From: an uncultured Nitrospira sp.
Lineage (GTDB): Bacteria; Nitrospirota; Nitrospiria; Nitrospirales; Nitrospiraceae
DNA: 11,413 nucleotides
NCBI GenBank assembly: GCA_946479785.1
Contig: CAMLHQ010000093.1
Coordinates: 1 to 11,413, forward strand
Direction of reading: 5' to 3'
The notes beneath the pieces are model-generated. The model ran no database searches, was not told the origin of the DNA, and worked only from the letters and a program-made list of their open reading frames with translations. Positions within the stretch are counted from its first letter, which is position 1, and the number at the start of each line of letters is the position of its first letter. Positions 1 to 6,767 of the stretch are shown piece after piece. The position numbers and the translations under genes were made by a program.

Positions 1-20
1 CGAAGGTAGAAATCTGGTCC

Positions 21-2429
21 TTAAGCCGGGCTGTGTTGCACTTCCGCGCGTTCCGGGGCTTTCCGGTTCGGCCGCGTGATAGAGGGGACATCTGGCGAGA
101 GTCGAATCTCTTGCTCTTCATGGCGGATCGTCAGTCCACTCCCGGTCTTTAGCGTATAGCGAGTCTCATCCTGGCCGACATCAATCTCGAGAGTCTGACC
201 GCGGAACGTGAGCTTGAATCGGATGCAATCTAATACCTCCGGCAACGCCGGCCAGAAACAAAGCTGACCGTTATAGTCGCGTAGTCCCGCAAACCCATAG
301 ACGAAGACCATCCAGACCCCGGCCATGGCGGCAATATGGCAGCCATCTTTCACGTTTCCCGCTACATCGCCCAAATCCATGAGCGTCGCCACTCTCGCAT
401 ATTCCATGGCCTTCGCCTCGTCGCCGACTTCGGATGCCATGATGCTTTGAATGCAGGGAGACAGCGATGAGTCCCCGGTGGTGATCGGATCATAAAATTC
501 GAAGTTCCGTCGTTTCAGATCGGAAGCAAACTCATGGCCGAGCAGGAACATGGCCAGCACGAGATCCGCCTGCTTGATGACCTGATAGCGATAGATCGTC
601 AGCGGATGAAAATAGAGAAGGAGCGGATATTTGTCGGGCGGGGTATGCTTGAAGTCCCACGGTTCTTGTTCCAAAAATTGATCGTCCTGCGGGGTAATCT
701 TCAGCCGTTGGTCGTAAGGAACGTACATGAGTTCGGCGGCCCGCTTCCAGTCCGCTATCTCGGTGAGATCCAGATGTGTTTTGTGCACCAATGCAGTAAA
801 CAGGTCCGGTCGACGGTCTCGTGCCTTTTCTACCGTCTCGGCCGCGTACCGGAGATTCTCGCGCGCCATGAGATTCGTATAGGCATTGTTATCGACCACC
901 GTATTGTATTCATCGGGGCCGGTGACGCAGTGGATGCAGAATTTTCCCTCCTTGCGGAGTGAGTAGAATCCGAGTGACAGCCATAGCCTGGCGGTTTCGA
1001 CCAATATCTCGACTCCTTCATCCAGAAGAAACTCCTCGTCGCCCGTCGCCTGTACATATTTTCTCAGGGCATACATAATGTCCGCATTGATGTGGTACTG
1101 CGCGGTCCCGGCGGCATAATAGGCCGACGCCTCTTCCCCGTTGATCGTCCTCCACGGGTACATTGCCCCTCGTTGGTTCAACTGGCGTGCCCGCGCACGC
1201 GCCTTATCCAACATGCCATGACGAAACCGCAGGAGATTTTTCGCGATGCGCGGAGCGGTGTACGTCAAAAACGGCAGCACATAGATTTCACTGTCCCAGA
1301 AGTAATGCCCTTCGTAGGCGCCGCCCGTCAGTCCTTTGGCCGGCACGCCGGTGTTCTCCGCACGAGCGGAGGCCTGCAGGACATGAAACAGATTGAATCG
1401 GATGGCCTGCTGCACGGCAGTCGTAGACGACTTGGCCCGGGCCGGATTCGTCGTGACCCTGACATCGCTCCGTTGCCAAAAATCCTCCATGTACCGTTCT
1501 TGGCCGACGAGGAGGGCAGGAAAGCCGCTGGCAACCGCTCGATCCAGTGTCCGTTCCACACGTGCGCACATTTCCTCGGGCGGTGCCGTGTGGCTCATGT
1601 GATAGGCCATGTACTTCACCATGGTGATCGGATGTCCGGGCTCAGCATCGATGGTCGCGACGACTTGACCGGCATCTTGCGTATAGTGGGTTTTCCAGGT
1701 CACCGGTGACGATGTTTCCAGTACATGGTCGGTCGCGCAGGACAGAATCAGCCCGCTCTTGGTGGTTGCATGGCAGAGGACGATGCGCTGATCGTTCGCA
1801 TAGCTGAGCCGGTGATTCAGCACCTTCTCGATGAACACCTTGGCCTGTCTGGGGTCGTGGTTGTATCGCCGCGGGGTCGGTTCGTTCGCGATCATTTCTG
1901 AGGACAGCACGACAGGAGCAGCCGCGTTCAAGAGCGTCACCTGGTAGAGCATAGCCGCCAGATGTCGGTGGTCGAAGGAGACGAGTCGGCGCGACTTGAT
2001 CGAGACCCGCTTTCCGGCCGGCGTTTCCCAGACAATGTCGCGATCGAGCGTCCCGGACTTCATGTTCAGTCGCCGGTCAAAGCTCCGAACATTGGCGTGA
2101 GGCAACCAGAACGGTTCATCATCCACATACAGTTTGATGATCTTGGTATCCGTTACGTTGACAATGGTTTGGCCTGTCGTCGCGAGGCCGTAGGCATCTT
2201 CGGGATAGACAATCCGCCAGCTCTCGTAAAAGCCGTTAATGAACGTGCCATTCTGTCCGATCGGTCCCCCTTCTTCGAAGCATCCTCGCATCCCGAGATA
2301 GCCGTTCCCGAGCGCAAACATGGTCTCACCTTGTTCAAGCAAATCTGGCATGAATCGTTTTTCGATGAGATTCCATTCATCGGGAGGATAGATGTGAGGA
2401 GGCGGGTGGAATCGTGGCCGATGAATCAT
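21..2429 (-). CDS. Glycoside hydrolase family 65 phosphorylase (maltose/trehalose/kojibiose phosphorylase type)
   Basis: An 802-residue cytoplasmic enzyme, the usual length for GH65. The family uses inverting phosphorolysis of alpha-glucosyl disaccharides, giving beta-glucose 1-phosphate and a free sugar. Visible landmarks are the N-terminal GNGYLGMRG (about 41-49), the (alpha/alpha)6-barrel motif HYFWDSEIY (375-383), the catalytic-acid motif TGPDEYN with Glu507, KQADLVLAM (619-627), the phosphate-loop-like TGDSSLSP (651-658) and GCHIAAMAG (696-704). The C-terminal residues from about 725 form the small beta domain. No signal peptide is seen. The ATG at 2427-2429 has a GGTGA stretch a few bases upstream. 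The beta-phosphoglucomutase-like gene lies 25 bases upstream on the same strand, which strongly supports a phosphorylase rather than a hydrolase. Substrate specificity (maltose, trehalose, kojibiose, nigerose) cannot be read from the sequence. Confidence 0.95.
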   Translation of the reverse strand: MIHRPRFHPPPHIYPPDEWNLIEKRFMPDLLEQGETMFALGNGYLGMRGCFEEGGPIGQNGTFINGFYESWRIVYPEDAYGLATTGQTIVNVTDTKIIKLYVDDEPFWLPHANVRSFDRRLNMKSGTLDRDIVWETPAGKRVSIKSRRLVSFDHRHLAAMLYQVTLLNAAAPVVLSSEMIANEPTPRRYNHDPRQAKVFIEKVLNHRLSYANDQRIVLCHATTKSGLILSCATDHVLETSSPVTWKTHYTQDAGQVVATIDAEPGHPITMVKYMAYHMSHTAPPEEMCARVERTLDRAVASGFPALLVGQERYMEDFWQRSDVRVTTNPARAKSSTTAVQQAIRFNLFHVLQASARAENTGVPAKGLTGGAYEGHYFWDSEIYVLPFLTYTAPRIAKNLLRFRHGMLDKARARARQLNQRGAMYPWRTINGEEASAYYAAGTAQYHINADIMYALRKYVQATGDEEFLLDEGVEILVETARLWLSLGFYSLRKEGKFCIHCVTGPDEYNTVVDNNAYTNLMARENLRYAAETVEKARDRRPDLFTALVHKTHLDLTEIADWKRAAELMYVPYDQRLKITPQDDQFLEQEPWDFKHTPPDKYPLLLYFHPLTIYRYQVIKQADLVLAMFLLGHEFASDLKRRNFEFYDPITTGDSSLSPCIQSIMASEVGDEAKAMEYARVATLMDLGDVAGNVKDGCHIAAMAGVWMVFVYGFAGLRDYNGQLCFWPALPEVLDCIRFKLTFRGQTLEIDVGQDETRYTLKTGSGLTIRHEEQEIRLSPDVPSITRPNRKAPERAEVQHSPA

Positions 2430-2454
2430 AGAATCACCGTGAACAGGGGACGTC

Positions 2455-3258
2455 TCACCGCCGCGCCGGCGGCACAGCGGCTGGCGCGGCTTGCTGACCG
2501 GACGGCAATAGCTCGGTCAAATCAGATATGACGATATCCGCCCCGTCTTGCCGGAGCTCTTGCGCTTGGTTTCTCCGGTTCACGCCGATCACGAGACCGA
2601 AGCCTCCAGCACGCCCGGCCTGGACGCCTGCCAATGCATCTTCGATCACGATGGCCTTTTCCGGCTGAACAGCCAGACGCCGTGCCGCTTCCAGAAACGT
2701 ATCCGGGGCAGGTGTCCCGAGAAGATGAAGACGATCGATCTCATGGCCGTCAATGCTCGTGTCAAATAGCGCGGTCAAACCGGCAGTGTTGATAATGTCT
2801 CGGCAATGATGACTGGATGACACCACGGCAGTTTTCAAACCGGCGGCTCTTGCCAGGCAAAGGTATCGGACCGTGGCGGGATAGACGACCACTCCGCTCT
2901 GGCGCAGGGCTGCCTCAAAGTATTCGTCCTTCTTGTTCCCCAACCCATAGATCGTTTCCCGATCCGGGGCATCGTGGGGGGAGCCCAGGGGGAGACTCAG
3001 GGCGCGCGACATTAGAAAATCCCGTACACCGTCGTATCGCGGTTTGCCATCCACGTACAATCGATAGTCTTCTTCAAGCTCAAAGGGCTCAAATGTGGAT
3101 CCCGTGCGTGCAGCCACTGTCTTCAGATAGTCATCAAACAGCCGCTTCCAGGCGGTGGCGTGTACCACAGACGTCTTCGTGATGACGCCGTCCAAGTCAC
3201 ACAAAATGGCATCAAAATCCGCGAAGTTGAGTCGGCTCTTCTCGTTCTGTTCACGCAT
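2455..3258 (-). CDS. Beta-phosphoglucomutase-like HAD-superfamily protein
   Basis: A 267-residue HAD phosphatase-fold protein of the beta-phosphoglucomutase type, expected to interconvert beta-glucose 1-phosphate and glucose 6-phosphate in the cytoplasm. Motif I is CDLDGVITKT, with nucleophile Asp21 and acid/base Asp23. The helical cap contains VDGKPRYDGVRDFL (69-82), typical of GH65-associated members. Motif II is VVSSSHH (145-151). Motif IV is VIEDALAGVQAG (204-215), with Glu206/Asp207. Motif III reads GTPAPDTF (181-188), whereas the family normally has GKPAPD, so the phosphate-binding lysine position is Thr182 (codon ACA, one base from the Lys codon AAA). The gene precedes GH65 by 25 bases and both are probably co-transcribed. 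The ATG at 3256-3258 has only a distant GAGG (13-base spacer). A plain phosphatase role is the main alternative. Confidence 0.9.
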   Translation of the reverse strand: MREQNEKSRLNFADFDAILCDLDGVITKTSVVHATAWKRLFDDYLKTVAARTGSTFEPFELEEDYRLYVDGKPRYDGVRDFLMSRALSLPLGSPHDAPDRETIYGLGNKKDEYFEAALRQSGVVVYPATVRYLCLARAAGLKTAVVSSSHHCRDIINTAGLTALFDTSIDGHEIDRLHLLGTPAPDTFLEAARRLAVQPEKAIVIEDALAGVQAGRAGGFGLVIGVNRRNQAQELRQDGADIVISDLTELLPSGQQAAPAAVPPARR

Positions 3259-3262
3259 GAGT

Positions 3263-3288
3263 GGCTAATAGCCTCATCATCCCATGAG
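3263..3288. repeat. Two short inverted repeats in front of the HAD gene
   Basis: GGCTA-A-TAGCC (3263-3273) is a perfect five-base-arm palindrome. It is directly adjoined by CTCAT (3273-3277) and ATGAG (3284-3288) around six bases. Both lie just upstream of the HAD start on the minus strand and overlap the only candidate ribosome-binding GAGG. They could be an operator or an RNA structure. The arms are short, so chance is possible. Confidence 0.3.
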
Positions 3289-3303
3289 ACGGAACTGGAT
3301 CAT

Positions 3304-3328
3304 TAAAAGCACCTAGGAAAGTCCCTAG
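3304..3328 (-). terminator. Weak terminator-like hairpin after the Cys4 mini-protein gene
   Basis: Arms CTAGG (3313-3317) and CCTAG (3324-3328) enclose six bases. Read on the minus strand the hairpin is followed, after a four-base gap, by TTTT (complement of AAAA at 3304-3307). The stem is only five pairs, so termination would be weak. A third CTAGG at 3332-3336 can pair with the same CCTAG, giving a mutually exclusive alternative stem. Confidence 0.3.
3313..3328. repeat. CTAGG-N5-CCCTAG element, copy 1
   Basis: CTAGG (3313-3317), five bases, then CCCTAG (3323-3328). An element of identical layout occurs at 3715-3730, on the other side of the Cys4 mini-protein gene. CTAG is otherwise scarce in this window, so two matched copies within 420 bases stand out. 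Confidence 0.45.
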
Positions 3329-3409
3329 CGTCTAGGAGCGACCTTTGTTCTTACAGAGCACGTGACAATGGGAAGGTGTGAGATTGGGTCTAGATGTGCC
3401 AGAGATGGT

Positions 3410-3712
3410 TCAGATGTGATTGAAGGTGGGTCTTTGTGGAGTGTGACGAGCGGAACATTCTAGCAGTAAAGCCGCAGCACACTCGGGGCAATATCCATCA
3501 GACAGAAGGTAGTCTTCGGTAGCCAATTCCTTCTTCGTCACAAGGTCGTCCAGTGAGACCCAGGTCTCCGCTTCTGAATCCTCAGCGGCATTTCCATCCC
3601 ATGCTTTCCAACAGACACTACAGACTGCAATGGATTTTTTGTTTCTGGTGTGGGTCGACATAAACTTCATTCCGAAGTTGGGTATTTTTACTCCATACTT
3701 TACTTTGGCCAA
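3410..3712 (-). CDS. Stand-alone Cys4 zinc-ribbon-like mini-protein
   Basis: A 100-residue protein if translation begins at the TTG at 3710-3712. In-frame ATGs at residues 15 and 18 (3670 and 3661) are alternatives, and none has a convincing ribosome-binding site. It carries CSVC (31-34) followed by WKAWD, a Trp at 51, SLDDL, and then LLSDGYCPEC (69-78). The layout C-x2-C-[WK]...W...L-S-[DH]-G-x-C-P-x-C resembles the cysteine-rich segment that ends many PAS-containing sensor proteins (CxxCK..RDD..W....L...SHG.CP.C). This suggests a free-standing metal-binding version. Base composition is more AT-rich than the neighbours. The winged-helix-like gene lies 26 bases upstream on the same strand. 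No defined function is known to me. Confidence 0.6.
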   Translation of the reverse strand: MAKVKYGVKIPNFGMKFMSTHTRNKKSIAVCSVCWKAWDGNAAEDSEAETWVSLDDLVTKKELATEDYLLSDGYCPECAAALLLECSARHTPQRPTFNHI

Positions 3713-3714
3713 TA

Positions 3715-3730
3715 CTAGGAGGAGCCCTAG
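3715..3730. repeat. CTAGG-N5-CCCTAG element, copy 2
   Basis: CTAGG (3715-3719), five bases, then CCCTAG (3725-3730). The inverted arms extend to ACTAGG (3714-3719) and CCTAGT (3726-3731), a perfect six-base stem with a six-base loop. It sits in the 26-base gap between the winged-helix-like gene and the TTG of the Cys4 gene. It could reduce read-through or block initiation at that TTG. Confidence 0.45.
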
Positions 3731-3738
3731 TTCAGCTT

Positions 3739-3999
3739 TTAACGCACGAATTGACTGTGAGTCGTCACGATTTGACTGTCATTGAGGTTTGTCGGTGAAG
3801 GCCGAACCTTGACCCGGTACCTCCACGCTCTGTCGATCATCAGCTGAACTCGACCTGTGCGGTTCAGGTAGTCAAGGGCCAGAAATACCTGATTCCAGGT
3901 CAAATCAGGACAGAGCTCGACGATCTCGTCCACCCTGCACTCAGGACCGTTTGCCTCCAAGCGCATGCGAACATCATCACTAATCGCTGCCATGTTCAC
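3739..3999 (-). CDS. Small winged-helix-like hypothetical protein
   Basis: Up to 86 residues. The core RVDEIVELCPDLTWNQVFLALDYLNRTGRVQL (about 22-53) followed by RYRVKV has the helix-helix-helix-wing outline of a compact winged helix, with DLTWNQVFLALDYL as the likely recognition helix. Similar short proteins are, to my knowledge, common in Nitrospira. Translation may start at GTG (3997-3999), which has AGGA with a 10-base spacer, or at ATG (3991-3993), two codons in. The SD lies in one arm of a hairpin at 4008-4023. It may bind DNA, but nothing shows a target. The Cys4 mini-protein gene follows 26 bases downstream. The C-terminal tail (about 66-86) looks unstructured. Confidence 0.7.
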   Translation of the reverse strand: MNMAAISDDVRMRLEANGPECRVDEIVELCPDLTWNQVFLALDYLNRTGRVQLMIDRAWRYRVKVRPSPTNLNDSQIVTTHSQFVR

Positions 4000-4007
4000 G
4001 AGACACC

Positions 4008-4023
4008 AATCCTGATAAGGATT
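4008..4023 (-). promoter_or_regulatory. Hairpin containing the ribosome-binding site of the winged-helix-like gene
   Basis: AATCCT (4008-4013) and AGGATT (4018-4023) are perfect inverted arms around GATA. On the minus-strand transcript the arm nearer the gene contains AGGATT, whose AGGA is the best Shine-Dalgarno candidate for the GTG at 3999. Pairing would hide it. The stem has six base pairs, so the effect could be mild. Confidence 0.35.
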
Positions 4024-4110
4024 TACAATGGTGCATGGTAAAGGAGCGGGATAAAGAAGAGAACTCGTAGCAATACCGGACGAGCAGGAAGAAACTACGT
4101 GTGCGGCATC

Positions 4111-5313
4111 TTACTTTTCGAAAATGAGCATCAAATAGGCAAGAAACAGGAGGAGATGGACCGCGCCCTGCAACACATTGGTTCTGGCGCTGGCGAAGGT
4201 CAACGTGCTCACGCCCAACGTCAAGAGGAGCAACGTCATATCCACCGCATCCAGTCCGAGGACGATGGTTCGAGAGGTCATGAATCCGATGCCCAGCACG
4301 GCAGGAATCGTCAGGCTGATGCTCGCGAGCACCGATCCCAGGAGCAGATTCACGGACCGCTGGAGCTGATTGGCTAGCGCCGCGCGTGCGGCCCCCAGTG
4401 ATTCCGGTGACAAGACCAGTACCGATACCAGCAATCCGCCCAGGGCCGCCGGCGCATGCATCTCATGAATGGCATAATTGATCGGCGCGGCGATCTGTTT
4501 GGAAAGGAGCACGACGGGCAACAGGTTCACGACCAAGAGGAGCGTGTGATAGGCGACCGATCGCCATTCGTCACCAACAAGGCCTCTCCGTCCAGCGCGT
4601 TCCGTGGCATCACTGGAACGCTGGACGACGAAGTAGTCTCGATGGCGGGAATTTTGGATCGCGAGGAAAACGCCGTACAGCGCGATCGACATGAGGGCTA
4701 GGAATGCGGCTTGAAGCCGGGAAAACGTCGGGCCCGGCGAAGACACCGTGAAGTTGGGTAAGACGAGGCCGAGGACCGTCAACGGGACGATGACGGCCAA
4801 AAAGGCGTTCGCACCCCGAAGATTGTAGGTTTGTTCGTGATACCGCAGTCCACCCAACAACAAGGAAAAACCGACCATGCCATTGAGCGCGATCATGATG
4901 ACCGCGAACATAGCGTCACGGCCGAGCGAGGCGTTTCCTTTCCCGCTCAGCATGACGGCGGAGATCATCATGACTTCGATCCCCGTCACGGCCAGCGTCA
5001 GGACGAGCGTGCCCCCTGGTTCTCCCAACTTCATGGCTAGGTGTTCGGCATGCCGGACGACGGCAAAGGCCGATAACAGAATGACCGCGAACAGCCAGGC
5101 CAGCATCAGGGCGAACCACAGATGATTGGTGAGATCGGCAAGCCACGATGGGCCAAAAAAGGTAAACACCGCAATCGTAATCAGGCTCGTCACGAGCGAC
5201 CATTCGTGTCGGAGTGAAAAGGGTGCGGGTGTTTGCGGCGCAGTAGTGTCCTCTGGTGGCTCCCGCGTCTCATCAGGGCGATCGGTTCTGTGTTTTCTTT
5301 GTTCGACGTTCAT
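4111..5313 (-). CDS. chaA: Calcium/sodium:proton antiporter ChaA
   Basis: A 400-residue inner-membrane antiporter of the CaCA superfamily that exports Ca2+ (or Na+/K+) in exchange for protons. The first repeat has AVVRHAEHLAMKLGEPGGTLVLTLAVTGIEV (about 84-114), with the ion-binding Glu113 followed by RDAMFAVIMIALNGMVG. The second repeat has VLVLSPESLGAARAAL (298-313), with Glu304, followed by NQLQRSVNLLLGSVLASISLTIP. The ending TNVLQGAVHLLLFLAYLM closely follows what I recall of E. coli ChaA. About eleven hydrophobic segments are visible between residues 38 and 397. The hydrophilic N-terminal 35 residues, rich in Thr, Pro and Glu, are longer than usual. The start is the ATG at 5311-5313, with GGGACAGG immediately upstream. 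It lies 86 bases after the exported-protein gene, with a palindrome in the gap. Confidence 0.93.
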   Translation of the reverse strand: MNVEQRKHRTDRPDETREPPEDTTAPQTPAPFSLRHEWSLVTSLITIAVFTFFGPSWLADLTNHLWFALMLAWLFAVILLSAFAVVRHAEHLAMKLGEPGGTLVLTLAVTGIEVMMISAVMLSGKGNASLGRDAMFAVIMIALNGMVGFSLLLGGLRYHEQTYNLRGANAFLAVIVPLTVLGLVLPNFTVSSPGPTFSRLQAAFLALMSIALYGVFLAIQNSRHRDYFVVQRSSDATERAGRRGLVGDEWRSVAYHTLLLVVNLLPVVLLSKQIAAPINYAIHEMHAPAALGGLLVSVLVLSPESLGAARAALANQLQRSVNLLLGSVLASISLTIPAVLGIGFMTSRTIVLGLDAVDMTLLLLTLGVSTLTFASARTNVLQGAVHLLLFLAYLMLIFEK

Positions 5314-5370
5314 CCTGTCCCGTCTTGAATGGTCGTGGGAAAACGAGCGTACACCATTGACTTGTGACGT

Positions 5371-5385
5371 GTCATTGACAATGAC
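5371..5385. promoter_or_regulatory. Perfect palindrome upstream of chaA, possible operator
   Basis: GTCATTG-A-CAATGAC has seven-base perfect arms around one base. It lies 58 bases before the chaA ATG and after the stop of the preceding gene. Related TTGAC or GTGACGTG words surround it (5356-5394), so the whole gap is rich in TGAC half-sites. This is consistent with a dimeric regulator binding site. The T-run needed for a terminator is absent. Confidence 0.4.
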
Positions 5386-5399
5386 CGTTGACGTGGGCG

Positions 5400-5807
5400 T
5401 TATCGAACGGCGTGCTGGTTGGCTTCGACACGAGACAGCTGGGCGCGAGTGCGGAGATCGAACATTCGGGTCCAGTGAGAATCTGCCTCGGACAGCAATT
5501 GATTGCGGCTCGTACCACGGCTGTCCTTCACCGGGTCGATCTGAATGGCTTGTTCTTCATAACGAATCGCTTCAAAGAAATGATGCTCGGCCTCGGTGGC
5601 ATAGCGGACGGCGAGCCATCTCGCCTCTTCGCTCGTTTGAGCTGCCGGTCCCTTCGCCGCTCTTATCTGAACGGACGATGCATTTGCCGTAGCTGTTCCA
5701 AGCTCCGCTCCCGAAGTACGAGGCCCGCACAGCCCGGCAAGAATGCCGATCAGCAGGGCAGGCCACCCCGCCGCCCATCGTGCCGCTGTTGCTCGGTCGG
5801 AAATCAT
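5400..5807 (-). CDS. Small exported hypothetical protein
   Basis: A 135-residue protein when started at the ATG 5805-5807. That start yields a textbook signal peptide: basic Arg5/Arg10, a hydrophobic core WPALLIGILAGLCG (15-28) and a likely cleavage after TSGA (31-34). The mature part is helical and charged, with EEARWLAVRYATEAEHHFFEAI and SEADSHWTRMFDLRTRAQL. The Cys in the core (Cys27) lacks a good lipobox. An alternative ATG at 5910-5912 has GAAGAGG three bases upstream and would begin only nine bases after the preceding receiver gene. It would add 35 residues and bury the signal in the chain. I do not recognise the family. It is the last gene of the receiver/zinc-ribbon cluster and the only one predicted to leave the cytoplasm. 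Confidence 0.65.
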   Translation of the reverse strand: MISDRATAARWAAGWPALLIGILAGLCGPRTSGAELGTATANASSVQIRAAKGPAAQTSEEARWLAVRYATEAEHHFFEAIRYEEQAIQIDPVKDSRGTSRNQLLSEADSHWTRMFDLRTRAQLSRVEANQHAVR

Positions 5808-5921
5808 TGAGATCAGTCGATCCGAATGGTGGCGGTGGGACTCATCGACGAGATTAAAGAGCGCCTTGCAATCAAACCTGCTGAAGACCCACTTATGAGG
5901 TCCCTCCAACATGAACCTCTT

Positions 5922-6425
5922 CTACCGCCTCGATGAGTCGGCCGAATAGCTCCGGAGCCGCCGCGGAAATTTGCCCTCAGATGGCAATGGCACATACGGC
6001 TCTTTTTCCGCGGAATATGAGTCTGGTTGGTCCGGATCGCGGAAGAAGGCGAGGCATTTGCTCTTAAACGCGTCCGGATCGTAAGGAGGCAGTAGATACC
6101 CGGAAGCACCCAACTCCAGGGCTTCTGAAATCGCGTCCGATCGACGAGATTCCGCCATGACTACGATGGGCAACAGGGGGTGGGTTTTCTGCAATTCCCG
6201 CAGCACTTCTCGGCTCCCGTATGCTCGAAGATTCAGGTTCATCAACACGCCGTCGATAGGTTTCGTCGTCCGCTCTCTCAGCGCAAGATGGGACAGTCCC
6301 GAATGACCGTTATATTCTCCGACGGCCTCGAAGCCGATCGCACGAAGCCACTCGCACATGGCGGCCCGAAGGTCGCGATCGTGCTCGATAATCAAAATAC
6401 TCCGGTGCTTTCTCGGTCTAGACAT
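5922..6425 (-). CDS. Degenerate (pseudo-)receiver domain protein with Asn at the phospho-acceptor position
   Basis: A 167-residue CheY-like receiver (about 8-128) with no output domain and a polar tail (130-167). Aligned to CheY, the phospho-acceptor position is Asn63 in GVLMNLNL (codon AAC). The acidic pair is Glu14/His15 in place of Asp/Asp, the Thr position is Ala91 (VVMAES), and the conserved Lys is Pro113 (YLLPPYD). It therefore should not accept phosphate by the normal mechanism. The fold signature itself is well kept: ILIIE, LGASGYL and the P-P-Y turn. It is a paralogue of the receiver at 6768-7193, sharing NGxSGL, PxVPIVVM-like strand 4 and KCLxxFxD after the last helix. The start is the ATG at 6423-6425, without a clear Shine-Dalgarno. 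It probably works by protein-protein contact, but the partner is unknown. Confidence 0.85.
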   Translation of the reverse strand: MSRPRKHRSILIIEHDRDLRAAMCEWLRAIGFEAVGEYNGHSGLSHLALRERTTKPIDGVLMNLNLRAYGSREVLRELQKTHPLLPIVVMAESRRSDAISEALELGASGYLLPPYDPDAFKSKCLAFFRDPDQPDSYSAEKEPYVPLPSEGKFPRRLRSYSADSSRR

Positions 6426-6504
6426 GGCGTTCAGTCAGCAACACCGCACGTTGTTCTAAGAGAGCCGATTCGCTCAACCAGTCGTCGCCTCCAGCCGGCC
6501 TGTC

Positions 6505-6741
6505 TCATGCCACCAGATCATCTGATCGCCGGACCCACGTCACCTTGTTTCCGTCGTAGGGTCTGGGTGGGATGTGATCGTGCAATTTGTTTTGTACGAT
6601 CCGATTCAAGAGGATCAGCGGATCGACGATTTCTCCGCAGTTGAGGCACAGCCACCCGTCGTACTCCCACACTCCCGCCCTGTCCTTTCCGCTCTGGAAA
6701 TGAGAACGGAGCTGAAACCCGCCGCATCGATCGCATCGCAT
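6505..6741 (-). CDS. Small zinc-ribbon protein (CxxC...CxxCGEIVDP type)
   Basis: A 78-residue protein when started at the ATG 6739-6741, which has GAGG with a six-base spacer. A GTG ten codons upstream (6769-6771) overlaps the previous stop but lacks a ribosome-binding site. The ligands are C3-x2-C6 and C32-x2-C35, continuing GEIVDPLILLNR (36-47). This pattern is familiar to me from small Nitrospira proteins. The C-terminal half (48-78) is basic and aromatic, with no further motif. The cysteine spacing is identical to that of the zinc ribbon at 7261-7503. It lies between two receiver genes, with 26 bases after the upstream receiver's stop. Zinc binding is likely. Whether it binds nucleic acid or a receiver protein is unknown. 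Confidence 0.8.
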   Translation of the reverse strand: MRCDRCGGFQLRSHFQSGKDRAGVWEYDGWLCLNCGEIVDPLILLNRIVQNKLHDHIPPRPYDGNKVTWVRRSDDLVA

Positions 6742-6767
6742 GGTGCACCTCGCTAGGCGTATGGGAG

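Noticed and set aside
651..658. GH65 residues 651-658 (TGDSSLSP) read as a damaged phosphate-binding loop because His is absent before DSSLS
   Set aside because: I recall the TGDSSLS form as a recurrent GH65 subtype, so it is not evidence of inactivation. Coordinates here are protein residues.
1092..1709. A 205-codon open frame on the plus strand, antisense to the GH65 gene
   Set aside because: It lies wholly opposite a strongly supported GH65 coding region. The product is Arg/His/Gly-rich with no recognisable motif, which is typical of shadow frames in GC-rich DNA. The same applies to the plus-strand frames at 534-962 and 1962-2531.
5126..5692. A 188-codon plus-strand frame spanning the chaA start and the exported-protein gene
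   Set aside because: It overlaps two supported minus-strand genes and the palindromic gap. It has no domain and a low-quality amino-acid composition.
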